DNA of 64,000 nt from Isoptericola halotolerans (GCF_003003075.1 NZ_PVTX01000003.1:1-64000); one strand, 5' to 3'. Shown: positions 15,931 through 24,707, counted from the stretch's first letter. Numbers and translations: made by a program. The notes: generated by a model not told the origin, from the sequence alone.

Positions 15931-17447
15931 TCGCTCCGCCCCCCGTCAGACGACTGGCCGGCACGCACCCGGCGGTAGGTGATGTTCGGACTGCGAGGAC
16001 CTCCTCCCACGGCCTCGACGTCCCCCGCCTCCCGGAGTCGGCGAAGCCAGCGGGTCACGATCCCCGACGACAGCCCTGTGCGCTCCGTGATCTGGGCTCG
16101 AGACAGCTGTTCGGCACCGATGGCACGCAGGATCTCGGCACTTCTGTCGGCGCGCTGGCGCGGAGCATGTGAGGGCAGCGAGTGTCTTGCTGGTTGATCG
16201 ACGAGGCTGCCGAGCGTCACGGTGAAGGTGGAGATCCGGTCGATCAGCTCCGGAGGGCGCATCCCGGCGTTCCGCAGGGCGGTGCGCATGTCACGGATGC
16301 CGGACCCTCGGTTCTCGCACACCGTGCCGAGGCCAGGCATCTCCACGTCTTCGAGGATCTTCATCAGTCGCGCGTTCCGTGCTGAGGACACGAGATCGTC
16401 CCCGCCAAGACGGTCGAGCCGGACCGGGCCGAACAGACCACCGGGATTTCTGACGACGATCCGGTCGGGGTACATCTCGACCTGCACCTGGGTCCCCCGG
16501 CTGGCGGGTGAGAGGTCACGGTGGGCAAGCGCGTTCGTGATCGCCTCGCGAAGCGCGATCTCCGGGTACTCCCACACATCGGTCCGGCCGGCCCCGGTGA
16601 CGACTGCCCGCCGCGCCATGTTGGAACGGATCGCCGCCAGAGCGTCGCGCACCATCAGCGGGACAGGCCCTTCGACATGGGCGTTGTCCAGGAACCGGAT
16701 GCCGTCGGCACCCGGGCCGTCCACCGAGGGGTACCGGACGAACGTGAGGGAGAGCTGGGGGAAGTGCTGCTGCGGGTAGGTCCCCAGCGCGAGCAGTCCA
16801 GCGAGCGTGGGACGGAGCCCGGTCTCCGTCGGGCCGACCACACCCGTTCGTCGCAGGACGGTCTCGTCGCTCGTGTCACCGAAGATGCGCGGTCGGTCCC
16901 GGCGGATCCTTGCGACGTACGCCCCGACGAGCTCGGGATCCAGGTCGTCGAGATCGGCCGACACGACCGGCTGCTCATCGTCGACCGGTTGGCCGCGCGC
17001 GGCCAGCATCAGCTGGACCTCGTAGCTCGTCAGGTGCTGATCACCGTCGCTCACCCGGACGAAGCTCCCTCGATTCATCCCCGCGCCCTTGTAGTACGAC
17101 GGGCGCTGTGCGGCGTCCAGCTCCGGGATCTCGGCGACGACGAGCTGCTGGCCCTCGAACGTGTGGGTCGCGACGAGGGGGCGGACCGGGGGTTCCATCT
17201 CCTGCGCACACAGCGAGGCGAGATCGGCGCGGATCTTTGCTGGTTCGTCGACCCCGGTCGCCTCGAAACCGCCCTTCTCGTCCAGGCCCAGGACGAGCAC
17301 CCCACCGTGGGCGTTCTGGAAGGCCGACACCGTCTCCCGAACGCTCTTCGGCAGTGCGGTGCGCGCAGCCTTCGCCTCGACGTCGGCGGTGTCGTCACCG
17401 ACGGCGCGAAGTCGCGCGACGATGCCCTCGAGCTCATCGCCGGTCAC
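15927..17447 (-). CDS. AlbA_2-domain ATP-binding transcriptional regulator (Schlafen-like)
   Basis: A 506 aa putative regulator. Residues 10-150 match the AlbA_2 (PF04326) domain: VEAKAARTALPKSVRETVSAFQNAHGGVLVLGLDE and MNRGSFVRVSDGDQHLTSYE. The central part (about 265-400) fits the linked HATPase_c_4 domain, with EIALREAITNALAHRDLS and GLGTVCENRGSGIRDM. A C-terminal winged helix (about 445-490) reads SRAQITERTGLSSGIVTRWLRRLREAG. The start is a GTG with a weak ribosome site; upstream the frame stays open through an Asp/Val-rich stretch with no better start. It is coupled by a four-base overlap to a glycosyltransferase, which is odd for this family. Confidence 0.83.
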   Translation of the reverse strand: MTGDELEGIVARLRAVGDDTADVEAKAARTALPKSVRETVSAFQNAHGGVLVLGLDEKGGFEATGVDEPAKIRADLASLCAQEMEPPVRPLVATHTFEGQQLVVAEIPELDAAQRPSYYKGAGMNRGSFVRVSDGDQHLTSYEVQLMLAARGQPVDDEQPVVSADLDDLDPELVGAYVARIRRDRPRIFGDTSDETVLRRTGVVGPTETGLRPTLAGLLALGTYPQQHFPQLSLTFVRYPSVDGPGADGIRFLDNAHVEGPVPLMVRDALAAIRSNMARRAVVTGAGRTDVWEYPEIALREAITNALAHRDLSPASRGTQVQVEMYPDRIVVRNPGGLFGPVRLDRLGGDDLVSSARNARLMKILEDVEMPGLGTVCENRGSGIRDMRTALRNAGMRPPELIDRISTFTVTLGSLVDQPARHSLPSHAPRQRADRSAEILRAIGAEQLSRAQITERTGLSSGIVTRWLRRLREAGDVEAVGGGPRSPNITYRRVRAGQSSDGGRSE

Positions 17448-17462
17448 GACACCGACCTGACC

Positions 17463-17522
17463 CGCATCATCGTCAACATCGTCATCAACATCTTCATTAG
17501 CATAGTCGTTAACTTCGTCGTT
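17463..17522. repeat. Low-complexity GAT/GTT/GAC codon run
   Basis: On the minus strand this reads as degenerate repeats of GATGTTGAC-like units just before the AlbA_2 start, AT-richer than its surroundings. It would code Asp/Val if translated, but no ATG, GTG or TTG precedes it in frame. Its role is unclear. Confidence 0.45.
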
Positions 17523-17545
17523 GTGGCGCCAACGATGATGCTGTC

Positions 17546-18502
17546 TCAGCGGCCGTCATCGCCCCGCCCGTACTGCAACGTCTTGAGCCGCTCGAGCGAG
17601 TCCTCGAGCAGCGTGCGGTTGGTGCGCAGCAGGTCGGCGAGGACCAGCAGGGCCAGGCAGAGCAGCGTGCCGACGAGCATCGCGCCGGCGAACACCAGCG
17701 ACTGCACGTGCCCCTCGCCCTCACCCTGGGCGAAGAACACGAGGAACCGCACGGCGGGGATCGCGGACGCCAGGAAGAACAGCCCCGCGAGGGTAAGGAA
17801 CACCAGGTGCGGGCGGAACATGATCCAGCTGCGCACGATGGCGCGCGCCGAGCGCCCCATGTGCTGCCAGATGTTGCGGAACAGCCGCGACTCGCGCGTC
17901 TTGGGGTTGGTGGTCACCGGCACGGAGACGATGCGCAGGCCCTTGTTGCCCGCCTGGATGATGGTCTCCATCGTGTAGCTGAACTGGGTGACCACGTTGA
18001 GCCGCAGCAGCGCGTGGCGCGAGTAGGCGCGGAACCCGCTCGCGGCGTCGGGCAGCCGGGCTCTGGCGGCGGCGCTGACCACGCGGCTGCCGACGCGCTG
18101 CATGCGCTTCTTGAACGGGGAGAAGTGCTCGATGGTGGCGGTCTGGCGGTCCCCGACCACCACGTCGGCGTCACCGGTGACGATCGGCGCGACGAGGTCG
18201 GCGATGCGCTCGGACGGGTACTGGTTGTCGCCGTCGGTGTTGACCACCACGTCGGCGCCGTGGGCGAGCGCGTGGTCGACGCCGTCCCGGAACGAGCGCG
18301 CCAGCCCCATGGTGCGGTTGTGGCGGATCACGTGCTCGACGCCGAGGTTCCGGGCGACCTCCGCGGTGCCGTCCGTGGAGCCGTCGTCGATCACCAGGAC
18401 CTCGACCTGGTCGAACCCGGGCACCTCGCGCGGGATGGTGGCCAGCACGAGCGGCAGGGTCGTGGCCTCGTCGAGGCACGGGATCTGGACGACGAGCTTC
18501 AT
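17546..18502 (-). CDS. GT2 glycosyltransferase, dolichol-phosphate-mannose-synthase type, membrane-bound
   Basis: Family 2 glycosyltransferase of 318 aa, probably making a polyprenyl-phosphate sugar. The GT-A domain (1-215) shows VVQIPCLDEATTLPLVL, VLVIDDGSTDGTAEVA, VVNTDGDNQYPSERI (metal-binding acidic motif) and DAASGFRAYSRHALLRLN. Two hydrophobic helices (about 228-252 and 265-290) follow, then a coiled C-terminus. The start ATG has GAAGGG ten bases upstream. It lies 98 bp before the AlbA_2 gene in the same direction. A polyprenyl-phosphate sugar would feed the GT-C-like DUF2142 protein or the flippase fusion nearby; that link is an inference. Confidence 0.86.
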   Translation of the reverse strand: MKLVVQIPCLDEATTLPLVLATIPREVPGFDQVEVLVIDDGSTDGTAEVARNLGVEHVIRHNRTMGLARSFRDGVDHALAHGADVVVNTDGDNQYPSERIADLVAPIVTGDADVVVGDRQTATIEHFSPFKKRMQRVGSRVVSAAARARLPDAASGFRAYSRHALLRLNVVTQFSYTMETIIQAGNKGLRIVSVPVTTNPKTRESRLFRNIWQHMGRSARAIVRSWIMFRPHLVFLTLAGLFFLASAIPAVRFLVFFAQGEGEGHVQSLVFAGAMLVGTLLCLALLVLADLLRTNRTLLEDSLERLKTLQYGRGDDGR

Positions 18503-18568
18503 CGAGGCCCTTCGGTGGGAACGACGGCGGCGCTGGCGGTCGGCGCGGAGGCGCTGACCTGCGCGAGT

Positions 18569-19375
18569 CTAGCCACGGGAGGCCGCACCGGGCGGGACCC
18601 AGCCGGGCCTGTTCTGCGACGCCGTCGACCCCTGGCTACCCGTCACACGTTCCCGCGCCAGTTGGAACGCGCGGCGCACCCGCTCGACGCCGTCGTCGGC
18701 GCCGGGAACGGACGCCACGATGTCGGGCCGGCCGCGGAGCGCACCTAGCGCATGCCCCAGGTAGTCAAGGTCGCGCTTCGTCGCGTTCCGCACCCCGTCC
18801 GCGGCGCGAGCGATGACAGCAAGAGTCGCGAAGTCGATCAGGTGGCGGTCCCGGCCCACGTCCAGTGCCACGGTGCTGGCCGCCGCCTTGGCGACCAGGG
18901 CGCCGAGCATGCTCGGCCGGTTGACGACCCCCTGGTGGTCGCCCGCACGCATCTCGACGGCCTCGCTGCGGTCGAGCGCCTGTTGGGCGGCCGGGGTCTC
19001 GAGCGTCGTCGCGTTGGTGATCCCGGTGCGGCTCGCAGCGCGGGCGCCGACATGCCGCGGGATCATCACGTCGATGGTCGCATCACCCGCCTTCCACCGG
19101 TGCTGGTGCCCTTGCGGCGAGGTGCCGGTGGGCCGGAAGCCCCGCTGGTACAGCTGTGCGGTGAAGTCGCGCAGGACCTGGCCGTTGGCGCGGACGTCCA
19201 GCACGGCGTCCAGGTCGTCGGTCGCTCGCGTCGGGAAAGCCCCTCGTTCGGCACAGTGCAGCAGCACCATCTGACCGCCGACGATCGTCCAGTCGTCCGG
19301 CATGGCCATCTGGAGGTCGAAGAGCAGTCCCCATGCGCGTTCGAGCTCAGCGCTGGACCGGGGCAGCACGATCAC
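18569..19375 (-). CDS. AbiEii-like nucleotidyltransferase (putative toxin)
   Basis: A 268 aa protein with a minimal nucleotidyltransferase signature: WTIVGGQMVLLHCAERG (Gly33-Gly34) followed by TRATDDLDAVLDV (Asp53, Asp54, Asp56), the GG-x-DxD pattern of AbiEii/MenA toxins. A later strand TIDVMIPRHVG could carry the third acidic residue. The rest is helical with DVGRDRHLIDFATLAVIARA. It overlaps the upstream HTH gene by 29 bp, as toxin and antitoxin genes often do. AbiEii proteins modify tRNA and stop growth during phage infection; the assignment here rests on motif and gene order, not on close similarity I can measure. Confidence 0.6.
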   Translation of the reverse strand: MIVLPRSSAELERAWGLLFDLQMAMPDDWTIVGGQMVLLHCAERGAFPTRATDDLDAVLDVRANGQVLRDFTAQLYQRGFRPTGTSPQGHQHRWKAGDATIDVMIPRHVGARAASRTGITNATTLETPAAQQALDRSEAVEMRAGDHQGVVNRPSMLGALVAKAAASTVALDVGRDRHLIDFATLAVIARAADGVRNATKRDLDYLGHALGALRGRPDIVASVPGADDGVERVRRAFQLARERVTGSQGSTASQNRPGWVPPGAASRG

Positions 19376-20021
19376 GGGAGAGCACCTCCTCCATGAGCTG
19401 TTGCGCCACGGCGTACTCCCGACCTGGACCGTGCTCGACGAGGTCGGCGACGGTGGCGAGCAACGGCAGGGGCGGTTCAGGCATCAGCGGGGCCTCGTGA
19501 AGGACGACGTTGCCCGGTCGCGAGCCTGCCTCGACGAGCTCGTGATCGGCCATCACCTCGTCGAGCTCGTCAGCGTGCACATATCCCTCGAAGAAGCCCG
19601 GTGCCGAGATCTTGGCGCGCGGATCGCTGACCCCTGACGGCACGAGACGGCGGTCGTCGAGCGGCAGCTGCACGGCGGTGCGCAGCTCGAGACGTTCAGC
19701 TCGCCGGGAGAGCCATGACGCGGCGAGCCGCGCGGACTCCGGGTCGTCAGCCAGGCGCGAGAGCTGCTTGCGCAGGCGGTGACGGTCATGAGCGTCGAGC
19801 CATCCGGGCGAGCGGCCCGCCGAGAGCTCGAGCAGCCCCCAGGCGGTCCGTCGAGCCATGGGGCGAGTCACCGGCGGGACCCGACGTACCGAACGAGGCT
19901 CCACGAGCCACTGGTTGCCGACCTTCCGCGCCGAGATCGCTCCCGACGCGGCCAGCTGGCGCACCCGCACGGGACTGACACCCATGAGGTCCGCGGCCTG
20001 CGCCACGCTGATCTCCGACAT
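19347..20021 (-). CDS. Excisionase-type HTH protein, putative AbiEi-like antitoxin
   Basis: A 224 aa protein. Residues 3-45 are a MerR/excisionase-like helix-turn-helix: ISVAQAADLMGVSPVRVRQLAASGAISARKVG. The rest is an alpha/beta domain ending VADLVEHGPGREYAVAQQLMEEVL, with no known family that I can name. The position immediately upstream of, and overlapping, a nucleotidyltransferase gene points to an antitoxin that also represses its own promoter. An imperfect inverted repeat at 20037-20060 is a likely operator. It differs from classical AbiEi, whose winged helix is followed by a distinct C-terminal domain, so this may be a variant family. Confidence 0.55.
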   Translation of the reverse strand: MSEISVAQAADLMGVSPVRVRQLAASGAISARKVGNQWLVEPRSVRRVPPVTRPMARRTAWGLLELSAGRSPGWLDAHDRHRLRKQLSRLADDPESARLAASWLSRRAERLELRTAVQLPLDDRRLVPSGVSDPRAKISAPGFFEGYVHADELDEVMADHELVEAGSRPGNVVLHEAPLMPEPPLPLLATVADLVEHGPGREYAVAQQLMEEVLSRDRAAPVQR

Positions 20022-20036
20022 GACACAAGCCTATCG

Positions 20037-20060
20037 CCATCGAAAGACTAGTTTCCATAG
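20037..20060. promoter_or_regulatory. Candidate operator of the AbiE-like pair
   Basis: CCATCGAAA-GACTAG-TTTCCATAG is an inverted repeat (seven of nine positions) 16 bp upstream of the HTH gene's ATG and overlapping its likely promoter region. Confidence 0.35.
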
Positions 20061-20095
20061 TTGAGCAAGAGAAGCCCAGCCGACGTCGCGGAAAG

Positions 20096-21724
20096 TCAGG
20101 CATCAGGCCGTGATGCGTGAGGTTTCACGACGTCGCCCCGACCCGCGCCCGCCGCAGCCGGCCACCGCGCCGCGGCCACCACCGCGCTCACCATCCCGAC
20201 ACCCGCGACGACCAGCACGAGCGCGATCACCGGCCCGGTCAGCGGGCTCCACGCCGCCCAGCGCTCCCACGCGGCACCCACCGGCTCCCCCGGCCCGCGG
20301 TACATGGCCACGAACGCCCACACCAGGCCCGAGACCGCCGCCAGCACGGCCAGCACGGTGACGACCGGAACGGCCACGGCCACCGCCCGCTCCCGACGGC
20401 GGCACACCTGCCACACGGCCACGGCCAGCAGCGCCGCGAGCGCCGTCAGCCCGCCGAACACGTACCGGCCCTGCAGGGCGACGAGCACTCCCGTCTCCGA
20501 CCAGCTCCGGACCGCGTTGACGATCACCGCGCCGGCCAGCCCGACGGGCAGCAGCGCGATCACCAGCGAGCCGCGGCGCGCCCCGGGCACGACGACGGCG
20601 ATCAGCGTGGCGCCGATCAGCAGCGCCGAGCCGGCCGCCACCAGGTCACCGGGCAGCCGCACCTCCAGCCAGGACAGGTTGCCGAAGAACGCCTGGGCGG
20701 TGCGGCCGACCGCGTCGGAGAGCACGTCCTCGCGGGGCACCGGCGTCATCCCCGAGTAGTCGCGCGGCAGCCCGACCGGCTGCACGGCCCCGTAGACGAT
20801 CCAGTTGCGCGCCCACCACCAGCCGCCGACGACGAAGGCGAGCGCCAGGGCGGCGAGCCCGCGCACGCTCCGGGCCGCCGTCGTCGGCCCCGCTCGTGGG
20901 CTGCGCGGGCCGGGGGCGAGCAGGTAGGCGAGCGCCACCGTGGGGATGGCGAACGCGAGCATCACCTTGGTGAGCAGGCCGATGCCCAGGGCGAGGCCGA
21001 TGGCCGCGGCGACGCGCCAGCGCAGGTCCCCGGTGACCACGCGGGCGGCGAGGTAGGTGACCACGGCGCCGGTGAGCACCACGAGGGCGTCGTTGTTCGC
21101 CGAGCCGAGGATGTGCCCCACCTGCGGGATCAGCATCGGGAACGGCGCGGCGACCAGGCCCGCCGCGCGGGAGCCGGTGAGACGGCGCGCGGTGGCGGCG
21201 GCGAGCGGGACGGTGGCGGCGAACAGGGCGACGTCGAGCAGCCGCAGGGTCAGCAGCGCCACGTCCCAGCGGGCGTCGGCCGTGCCGGTGGCGTGCAGCA
21301 CCGCCGCGCCCAGGGCGTAGTAGGCGGGCGGGTGCTGCGTCATCTGGTCCACGGTGGCGCTGGTGCCCGGGGCGGGCAGGGCGTTGTCCGTGCTGATGCG
21401 CACGCGCTCGTCCGCGGGCACGGGTGTGAGCTCGACGAACTGCGTCGCGTGCTCCCGGTACCGCCAGCGGCCGGGCAGGTCTGCGGGGTAGGCGGCCTCG
21501 GCGACGGCCTGGTCCGTGACGGGCGCGAAGTGCGCTGCCCCCGGCTCGGGCCAGCCGCCGCCGTAGGCGATCCGGACCACGCTGTTGAGGTGGTTCTGCT
21601 CGTCCGGCGAGCGGAACCCGGGGGTCAGCACGGCCCAGGCCACGGCCCACAGGGCCACGGCGATCGTCAGGACGGCGAGGGTGCGGCGGTAGGCACGCTC
21701 GCACGGCGGCGTGTCACGCGTCAC
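20096..21724 (-). CDS. DUF2142 family membrane protein (putative GT-C-like)
   Basis: Polytopic membrane protein of 542 aa of the DUF2142 family, which resembles GT-C glycosyltransferases. After the first helix comes RSPDEQNHLNSVVRIAYGG, the PDExxH motif typical of the first outer loop. QHPPAYYALGAAVLH and NNDALVVLTGAVVTYLAARVV follow, then about ten hydrophobic helices. The GTG at 21724 is used because residues upstream look non-coding and run into the divergent PRC-barrel gene; CACACT six bases before it may be a leaderless -10. It probably adds sugar residues to wall glycans from a polyprenyl donor outside the membrane. Confidence 0.8.
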   Translation of the reverse strand: MTRDTPPCERAYRRTLAVLTIAVALWAVAWAVLTPGFRSPDEQNHLNSVVRIAYGGGWPEPGAAHFAPVTDQAVAEAAYPADLPGRWRYREHATQFVELTPVPADERVRISTDNALPAPGTSATVDQMTQHPPAYYALGAAVLHATGTADARWDVALLTLRLLDVALFAATVPLAAATARRLTGSRAAGLVAAPFPMLIPQVGHILGSANNDALVVLTGAVVTYLAARVVTGDLRWRVAAAIGLALGIGLLTKVMLAFAIPTVALAYLLAPGPRSPRAGPTTAARSVRGLAALALAFVVGGWWWARNWIVYGAVQPVGLPRDYSGMTPVPREDVLSDAVGRTAQAFFGNLSWLEVRLPGDLVAAGSALLIGATLIAVVVPGARRGSLVIALLPVGLAGAVIVNAVRSWSETGVLVALQGRYVFGGLTALAALLAVAVWQVCRRRERAVAVAVPVVTVLAVLAAVSGLVWAFVAMYRGPGEPVGAAWERWAAWSPLTGPVIALVLVVAGVGMVSAVVAAARWPAAAGAGRGDVVKPHASRPDA

Positions 21725-21838
21725 AGGGACAGTGTGCCAGTGACGGGCGTGCGCAGCCGCCAGGGCCCCCGGATGCGACGAGACGGCCTCCGGGCCACGG
21801 TCGGAAGAACAGCAGCACCACGAGGGAGGAGAGCTCAG

Positions 21839-22207
21839 ATGACGGACTTCGCGGGACCTGAGGGACCGATCCGGCACGTGACGGAGGGCATGCGCGTCGT
21901 GGACGTCGAGGGCGAGACGGTCGGCAAGGTCGAGGCCGTGCGCATGGGCGACGCCGGCGCCACCACCTCGAGCGGCCAGGGCATGGACTCCGGCGCAGAC
22001 GACCCGCTGTCCCTGCTGGCTGACGCCTTCGGCGCGGGCACCCAGCTCGACGAGCACACACAGGAGCGCCTGCTGCGGATCGGGTTCCTCCGCGTCGACG
22101 CCAAGGGCGTGTTCACCGGCGACCGGTACGTCGAGGCCGACCAGATCGCCGACGTCGTCGACGACGAGGTCCGCCTGTCCGTGCCGAAGGACCGGCTGGC
22201 GGGCTGA
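21839..22207 (+). CDS. PRC-barrel domain protein
   Basis: Small cytosolic protein of 122 aa. GPIRHVTEGMRVVDVEGETVGKVEAVRMG is a PRC-barrel strand pair, and RLLRIGFLRVDAKGVFTGDRYVEADQIADVVDDEVRLSV is the second half. Between them lies a Ser/Gly/Asp-rich loop and a short helix. PRC-barrel proteins of this kind are stress-linked in some actinobacteria, but no function is established. The ATG at 21839 has an excellent GGGAGGAG site. It is divergent from the DUF2142 gene. Confidence 0.75.
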   Translation: MTDFAGPEGPIRHVTEGMRVVDVEGETVGKVEAVRMGDAGATTSSGQGMDSGADDPLSLLADAFGAGTQLDEHTQERLLRIGFLRVDAKGVFTGDRYVEADQIADVVDDEVRLSVPKDRLAG

Positions 22208-22213
22208 GTCTCG

Positions 22214-22843
22214 TCATCGCCGCACCGCGGTGCGGGCAGCCGCTCGGGCGGCGGCGATCGTCGCGGCTCGCGGCGGGTGCGCTGCCGCCGCCGCGGCGTC
22301 GGCGAGGAGTTGGCGCTGCACGGGCGAGGGGCCCGGCGTGCGCCGCGGGGGCGGCGCCGTCTTCCTCCGCCAGGAGGGGAAGGGCCGCCGTCCTGTCAGG
22401 TTGGGAGCGCCGCCCGGCCGGGATGCCCGACGGCGGGTGCGAGCGTCCTTGGCGCGTCGCGCGGCAGGCAGCAGGGCCACCAACGCGCGCTTGGTGACCG
22501 CGAGGAGCGACGCGACCCCGCGCAGCCCCTGCCGTGCACCGCGGCGGACCATCACGACGAGGCCGGCGTCCTGCAGCCACGTGCGTGCCCGGATGATGGT
22601 GCGGACGGACAGCCCGGCCCGCTCGGCCGCTTGGGCGTCGGTGACCTCGGCGATGCCGGAGCGGGCGTCGGCGATCCGGGCGAGCGCCAGGAGGTAGGAG
22701 CGCACGCTCTGCGGGGCGTCGCGCAGGTCGCCCCAGCCCGCGGCGGCGAGGGCGTCGATGAGGCGCCACAGGGGCGCACGGGAGTTGAGTCGCACCGGCG
22801 GCGGGGGTGCCGGGGGCGCGCTGATATCGTCGGCGCTAGCCAT
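22214..22843 (-). CDS. HTH protein resembling plasmid/phage replication helpers
   Basis: I do not recognise a named family. The 209 aa protein has a helical part (RLIDALAAAGWGDLRDAPQSVRSYLLALARIADARSG) followed by a clear helix-turn-helix, TDAQAAERAGLSVRTIIRARTWLQDAGLVVMVRRGARQG. The C-terminal half is Arg/Ala/Pro-rich and disordered. Similar HTH blocks occur in replication or accessory proteins of actinobacterial mobile elements, which would fit the DUF3800 gene next to it, but this is recall, not proof. GTGGAG precedes the ATG. Confidence 0.55.
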   Translation of the reverse strand: MASADDISAPPAPPPPVRLNSRAPLWRLIDALAAAGWGDLRDAPQSVRSYLLALARIADARSGIAEVTDAQAAERAGLSVRTIIRARTWLQDAGLVVMVRRGARQGLRGVASLLAVTKRALVALLPAARRAKDARTRRRASRPGGAPNLTGRRPFPSWRRKTAPPPRRTPGPSPVQRQLLADAAAAAAHPPRAATIAAARAAARTAVRR

Positions 22844-22949
22844 CTGGAGAGCTCCACTCTCTCTAGGTGGTCAGGCCTCGTCTGGTGTTGGTAGCACCTG
22901 GCGGGGCCGTTTTCGGTTGTGGTGGCCGTCACCGTAGCGCACGGCTGCT

Positions 22950-23645
22950 TTGGCGTGGCAAGTCGACGAGTCGTACGTCAAGGACGCGTTCTTCTGTTTG
23001 GGCGCGCTGCTCGTCGACACTGACGCCGCTTGCTCCATCGAGAAGGGCCTGGACGAGCTGGTCACGACGTACGCGTCGCAGTCCGGCCTCTCGAGCGAAG
23101 CAGAACTTCACGGGTACGAGCTCTTCCATGGGAAGGGCGACTGGGCAAAGCTCGCGATGCGGCAACAGATCAACGTGTACGACCGCGCGCTCCGGATCAT
23201 CGGCGGATCAGGAGCCAAGATCCTGTTCCGAGGCATGGACGTCAAGGCTCAGATCGCACGCTACGTAGATCCGTTCCCGCCCCACGACATCACTCTCGGG
23301 CACCTGCTGGAGAGCATCAACGAAGCCTGCCGGGCGGACAACGAGTACGCGGTCGTGGTCGCCGACGAGGTCCACGCTCAGGACCGTCATCGGACGAATT
23401 TCCGGGACTACCGGCGAACAGGAACACCCGGATATCAGAGCAGCACTCTGCCGAATGTGATCGACACGATCCACTTCGGCCCTTCCGCCCACAGTCGCCT
23501 GCTCCAGGCGATCGATCTAGCAACCTTCGTCTACCGGCGCCGCTGCACTGTCCGGGAGACGAACCCGAAGGCCCGTTTCGCGTTGGACCGAATGTGGGGG
23601 CACATCGAAGCCGCAGTCCGGGTTCAGTGGGTCTGGCGGCCGTAG
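22950..23645 (+). CDS. DUF3800 domain protein
   Basis: A 231 aa protein of the DUF3800 family, which has an RNase H-like fold and is common in mobile and defence islands. The early acidic motif is AWQVDESYVKDAFFCLGALLVD, then a central Asp/Glu in YAVVVADEVHAQD and the late LLQAIDLATFVYRR motif, giving the expected acidic triad. The start is uncertain: TTG at 22950 is the only start after the in-frame stop at 22935, and it lies at the usual distance from the DES motif. A strong hairpin follows the stop. Activity is not established for this family. Confidence 0.7.
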   Translation: MAWQVDESYVKDAFFCLGALLVDTDAACSIEKGLDELVTTYASQSGLSSEAELHGYELFHGKGDWAKLAMRQQINVYDRALRIIGGSGAKILFRGMDVKAQIARYVDPFPPHDITLGHLLESINEACRADNEYAVVVADEVHAQDRHRTNFRDYRRTGTPGYQSSTLPNVIDTIHFGPSAHSRLLQAIDLATFVYRRRCTVRETNPKARFALDRMWGHIEAAVRVQWVWRP

Positions 23646-23658
23646 CCAGAAGCACGAA

Positions 23659-23679
23659 GACCCCGCACGTGGCGGGGTC
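23659..23679 (+). terminator. Intrinsic-type hairpin after the DUF3800 gene
   Basis: GACCCCGC-ACGTG-GCGGGGTC forms an eight-base-pair GC stem 13 bp after the stop. From 23680 to 23842 I see no gene; the stretch holds the rmlA promoter region and a GGCGAT-G-ATCGCC palindrome at 23793-23805. Confidence 0.55.
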
Positions 23680-23842
23680 TAAGGCGGTGCGGGAGGCCTT
23701 TCGGCGTCCTGCGTCATTCAGGTTACACCGACGGGCCCACCGCTACTACCCCAGCGACACCGACACTCGGATCACGTTGCACCCCGTTGCCCGGCGATGA
23801 TCGCCGAGCTGGTCGGCGACGAGACGTGACATCATCCCGTCT

Positions 23843-24706
23843 ATGCGCGGCATCATCCTGGCCGGCGGTTCCGGCACACGGTTGCACCCGATCACGCTCG
23901 GTGTGAGCAAGCAGCTCGTGCCGGTCTTCGACAAGCCGATGATCTACTACCCGCTGTCGACGCTGATGCTGGCGGGCCTGCGCGACATCCTGGTAATCAC
24001 CACGCCGCACGACGCGGAGCAGTTCCGGCGCCTGCTCGGTGACGGCTCCCAGTTCGGCATCTCGATCGAGTACGCGGTCCAGGTCGAGCCGAACGGGCTG
24101 GCGCAGGCGTTCGTGCTGGGCGAGGAATTCATCGGGGACGACTCGGCCGCGCTCGTGCTGGGCGACAACATCTTCTACGGCCAGGGCCTGGGTGACCAGC
24201 TCCAACGCTTCTCGGACGTGGACGGCGGTTCGATCTTCGCCTACCGGGTGGCGGAGCCCTCGGCGTACGGCGTGGTCGAGTTCGACGACGCCGGGCACGC
24301 CATCTCGCTCGAGGAGAAGCCTCTCGTGCCGAAGTCCAACTACGCGGTGCCCGGCCTCTACTTCTACGACAACGACGTCGTCGAGATCGCCAAGAACATC
24401 CGGCCCTCGGCCCGCGGCGAGTACGAGATCACCGACGTCAACCGTGCCTACCTGGCCGAGGGCAAGCTGCACGTCGAGGTGCTGCCCCGCGGGACGGCGT
24501 GGCTGGACACCGGCACGTTCGACTCGCTCCTCGAGGCGGGTGACTTCGTGCGGACCATCGAGCAGCGGCAGGGCCTGAAGATCGGCTCGCCGGAGGAGGT
24601 CGCCTGGCGGCGGGGCTTCCTGTCCGACGACGACCTCCGCGTGCGCGCCGAGAAGCTCGTGAAGTCCGGCTACGGCAGCTACCTGCTCGGCCTGCTCGAC
24701 GACTGA
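23843..24706 (+). CDS. rmlA: Glucose-1-phosphate thymidylyltransferase
   Basis: First enzyme of dTDP-L-rhamnose synthesis; it joins dTTP and glucose-1-phosphate. The 287 aa protein starts [20 protein letters not shown], with the GGSGTRL loop that binds dTTP, and keeps [18 protein letters not shown] (catalytic Lys) and [44 protein letters not shown] is the standard RmlA C-terminus. CATCAT stands seven bases before the ATG, close to the leaderless pattern. Its stop is one base from the rmlD stop on the other strand. Confidence 0.95.
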   Translation: MRGIILAGGSGTRLHPITLGVSKQLVPVFDKPMIYYPLSTLMLAGLRDILVITTPHDAEQFRRLLGDGSQFGISIEYAVQVEPNGLAQAFVLGEEFIGDDSAALVLGDNIFYGQGLGDQLQRFSDVDGGSIFAYRVAEPSAYGVVEFDDAGHAISLEEKPLVPKSNYAVPGLYFYDNDVVEIAKNIRPSARGEYEITDVNRAYLAEGKLHVEVLPRGTAWLDTGTFDSLLEAGDFVRTIEQRQGLKIGSPEEVAWRRGFLSDDDLRVRAEKLVKSGYGSYLLGLLDD

Positions 24707-24707
24707 C

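Noticed and set aside
17447-17555. N-terminal extension of the AlbA_2 protein through the Asp/Val run
   Set aside because: The frame is open to a stop at 17556-17558 but contains no ATG, GTG or TTG before 17447.
23646-23842. tRNA or attachment site at the edge of the accessory module
   Set aside because: No cloverleaf or CCA-like end and no direct repeat with the other edge near 22.2 kb could be seen.
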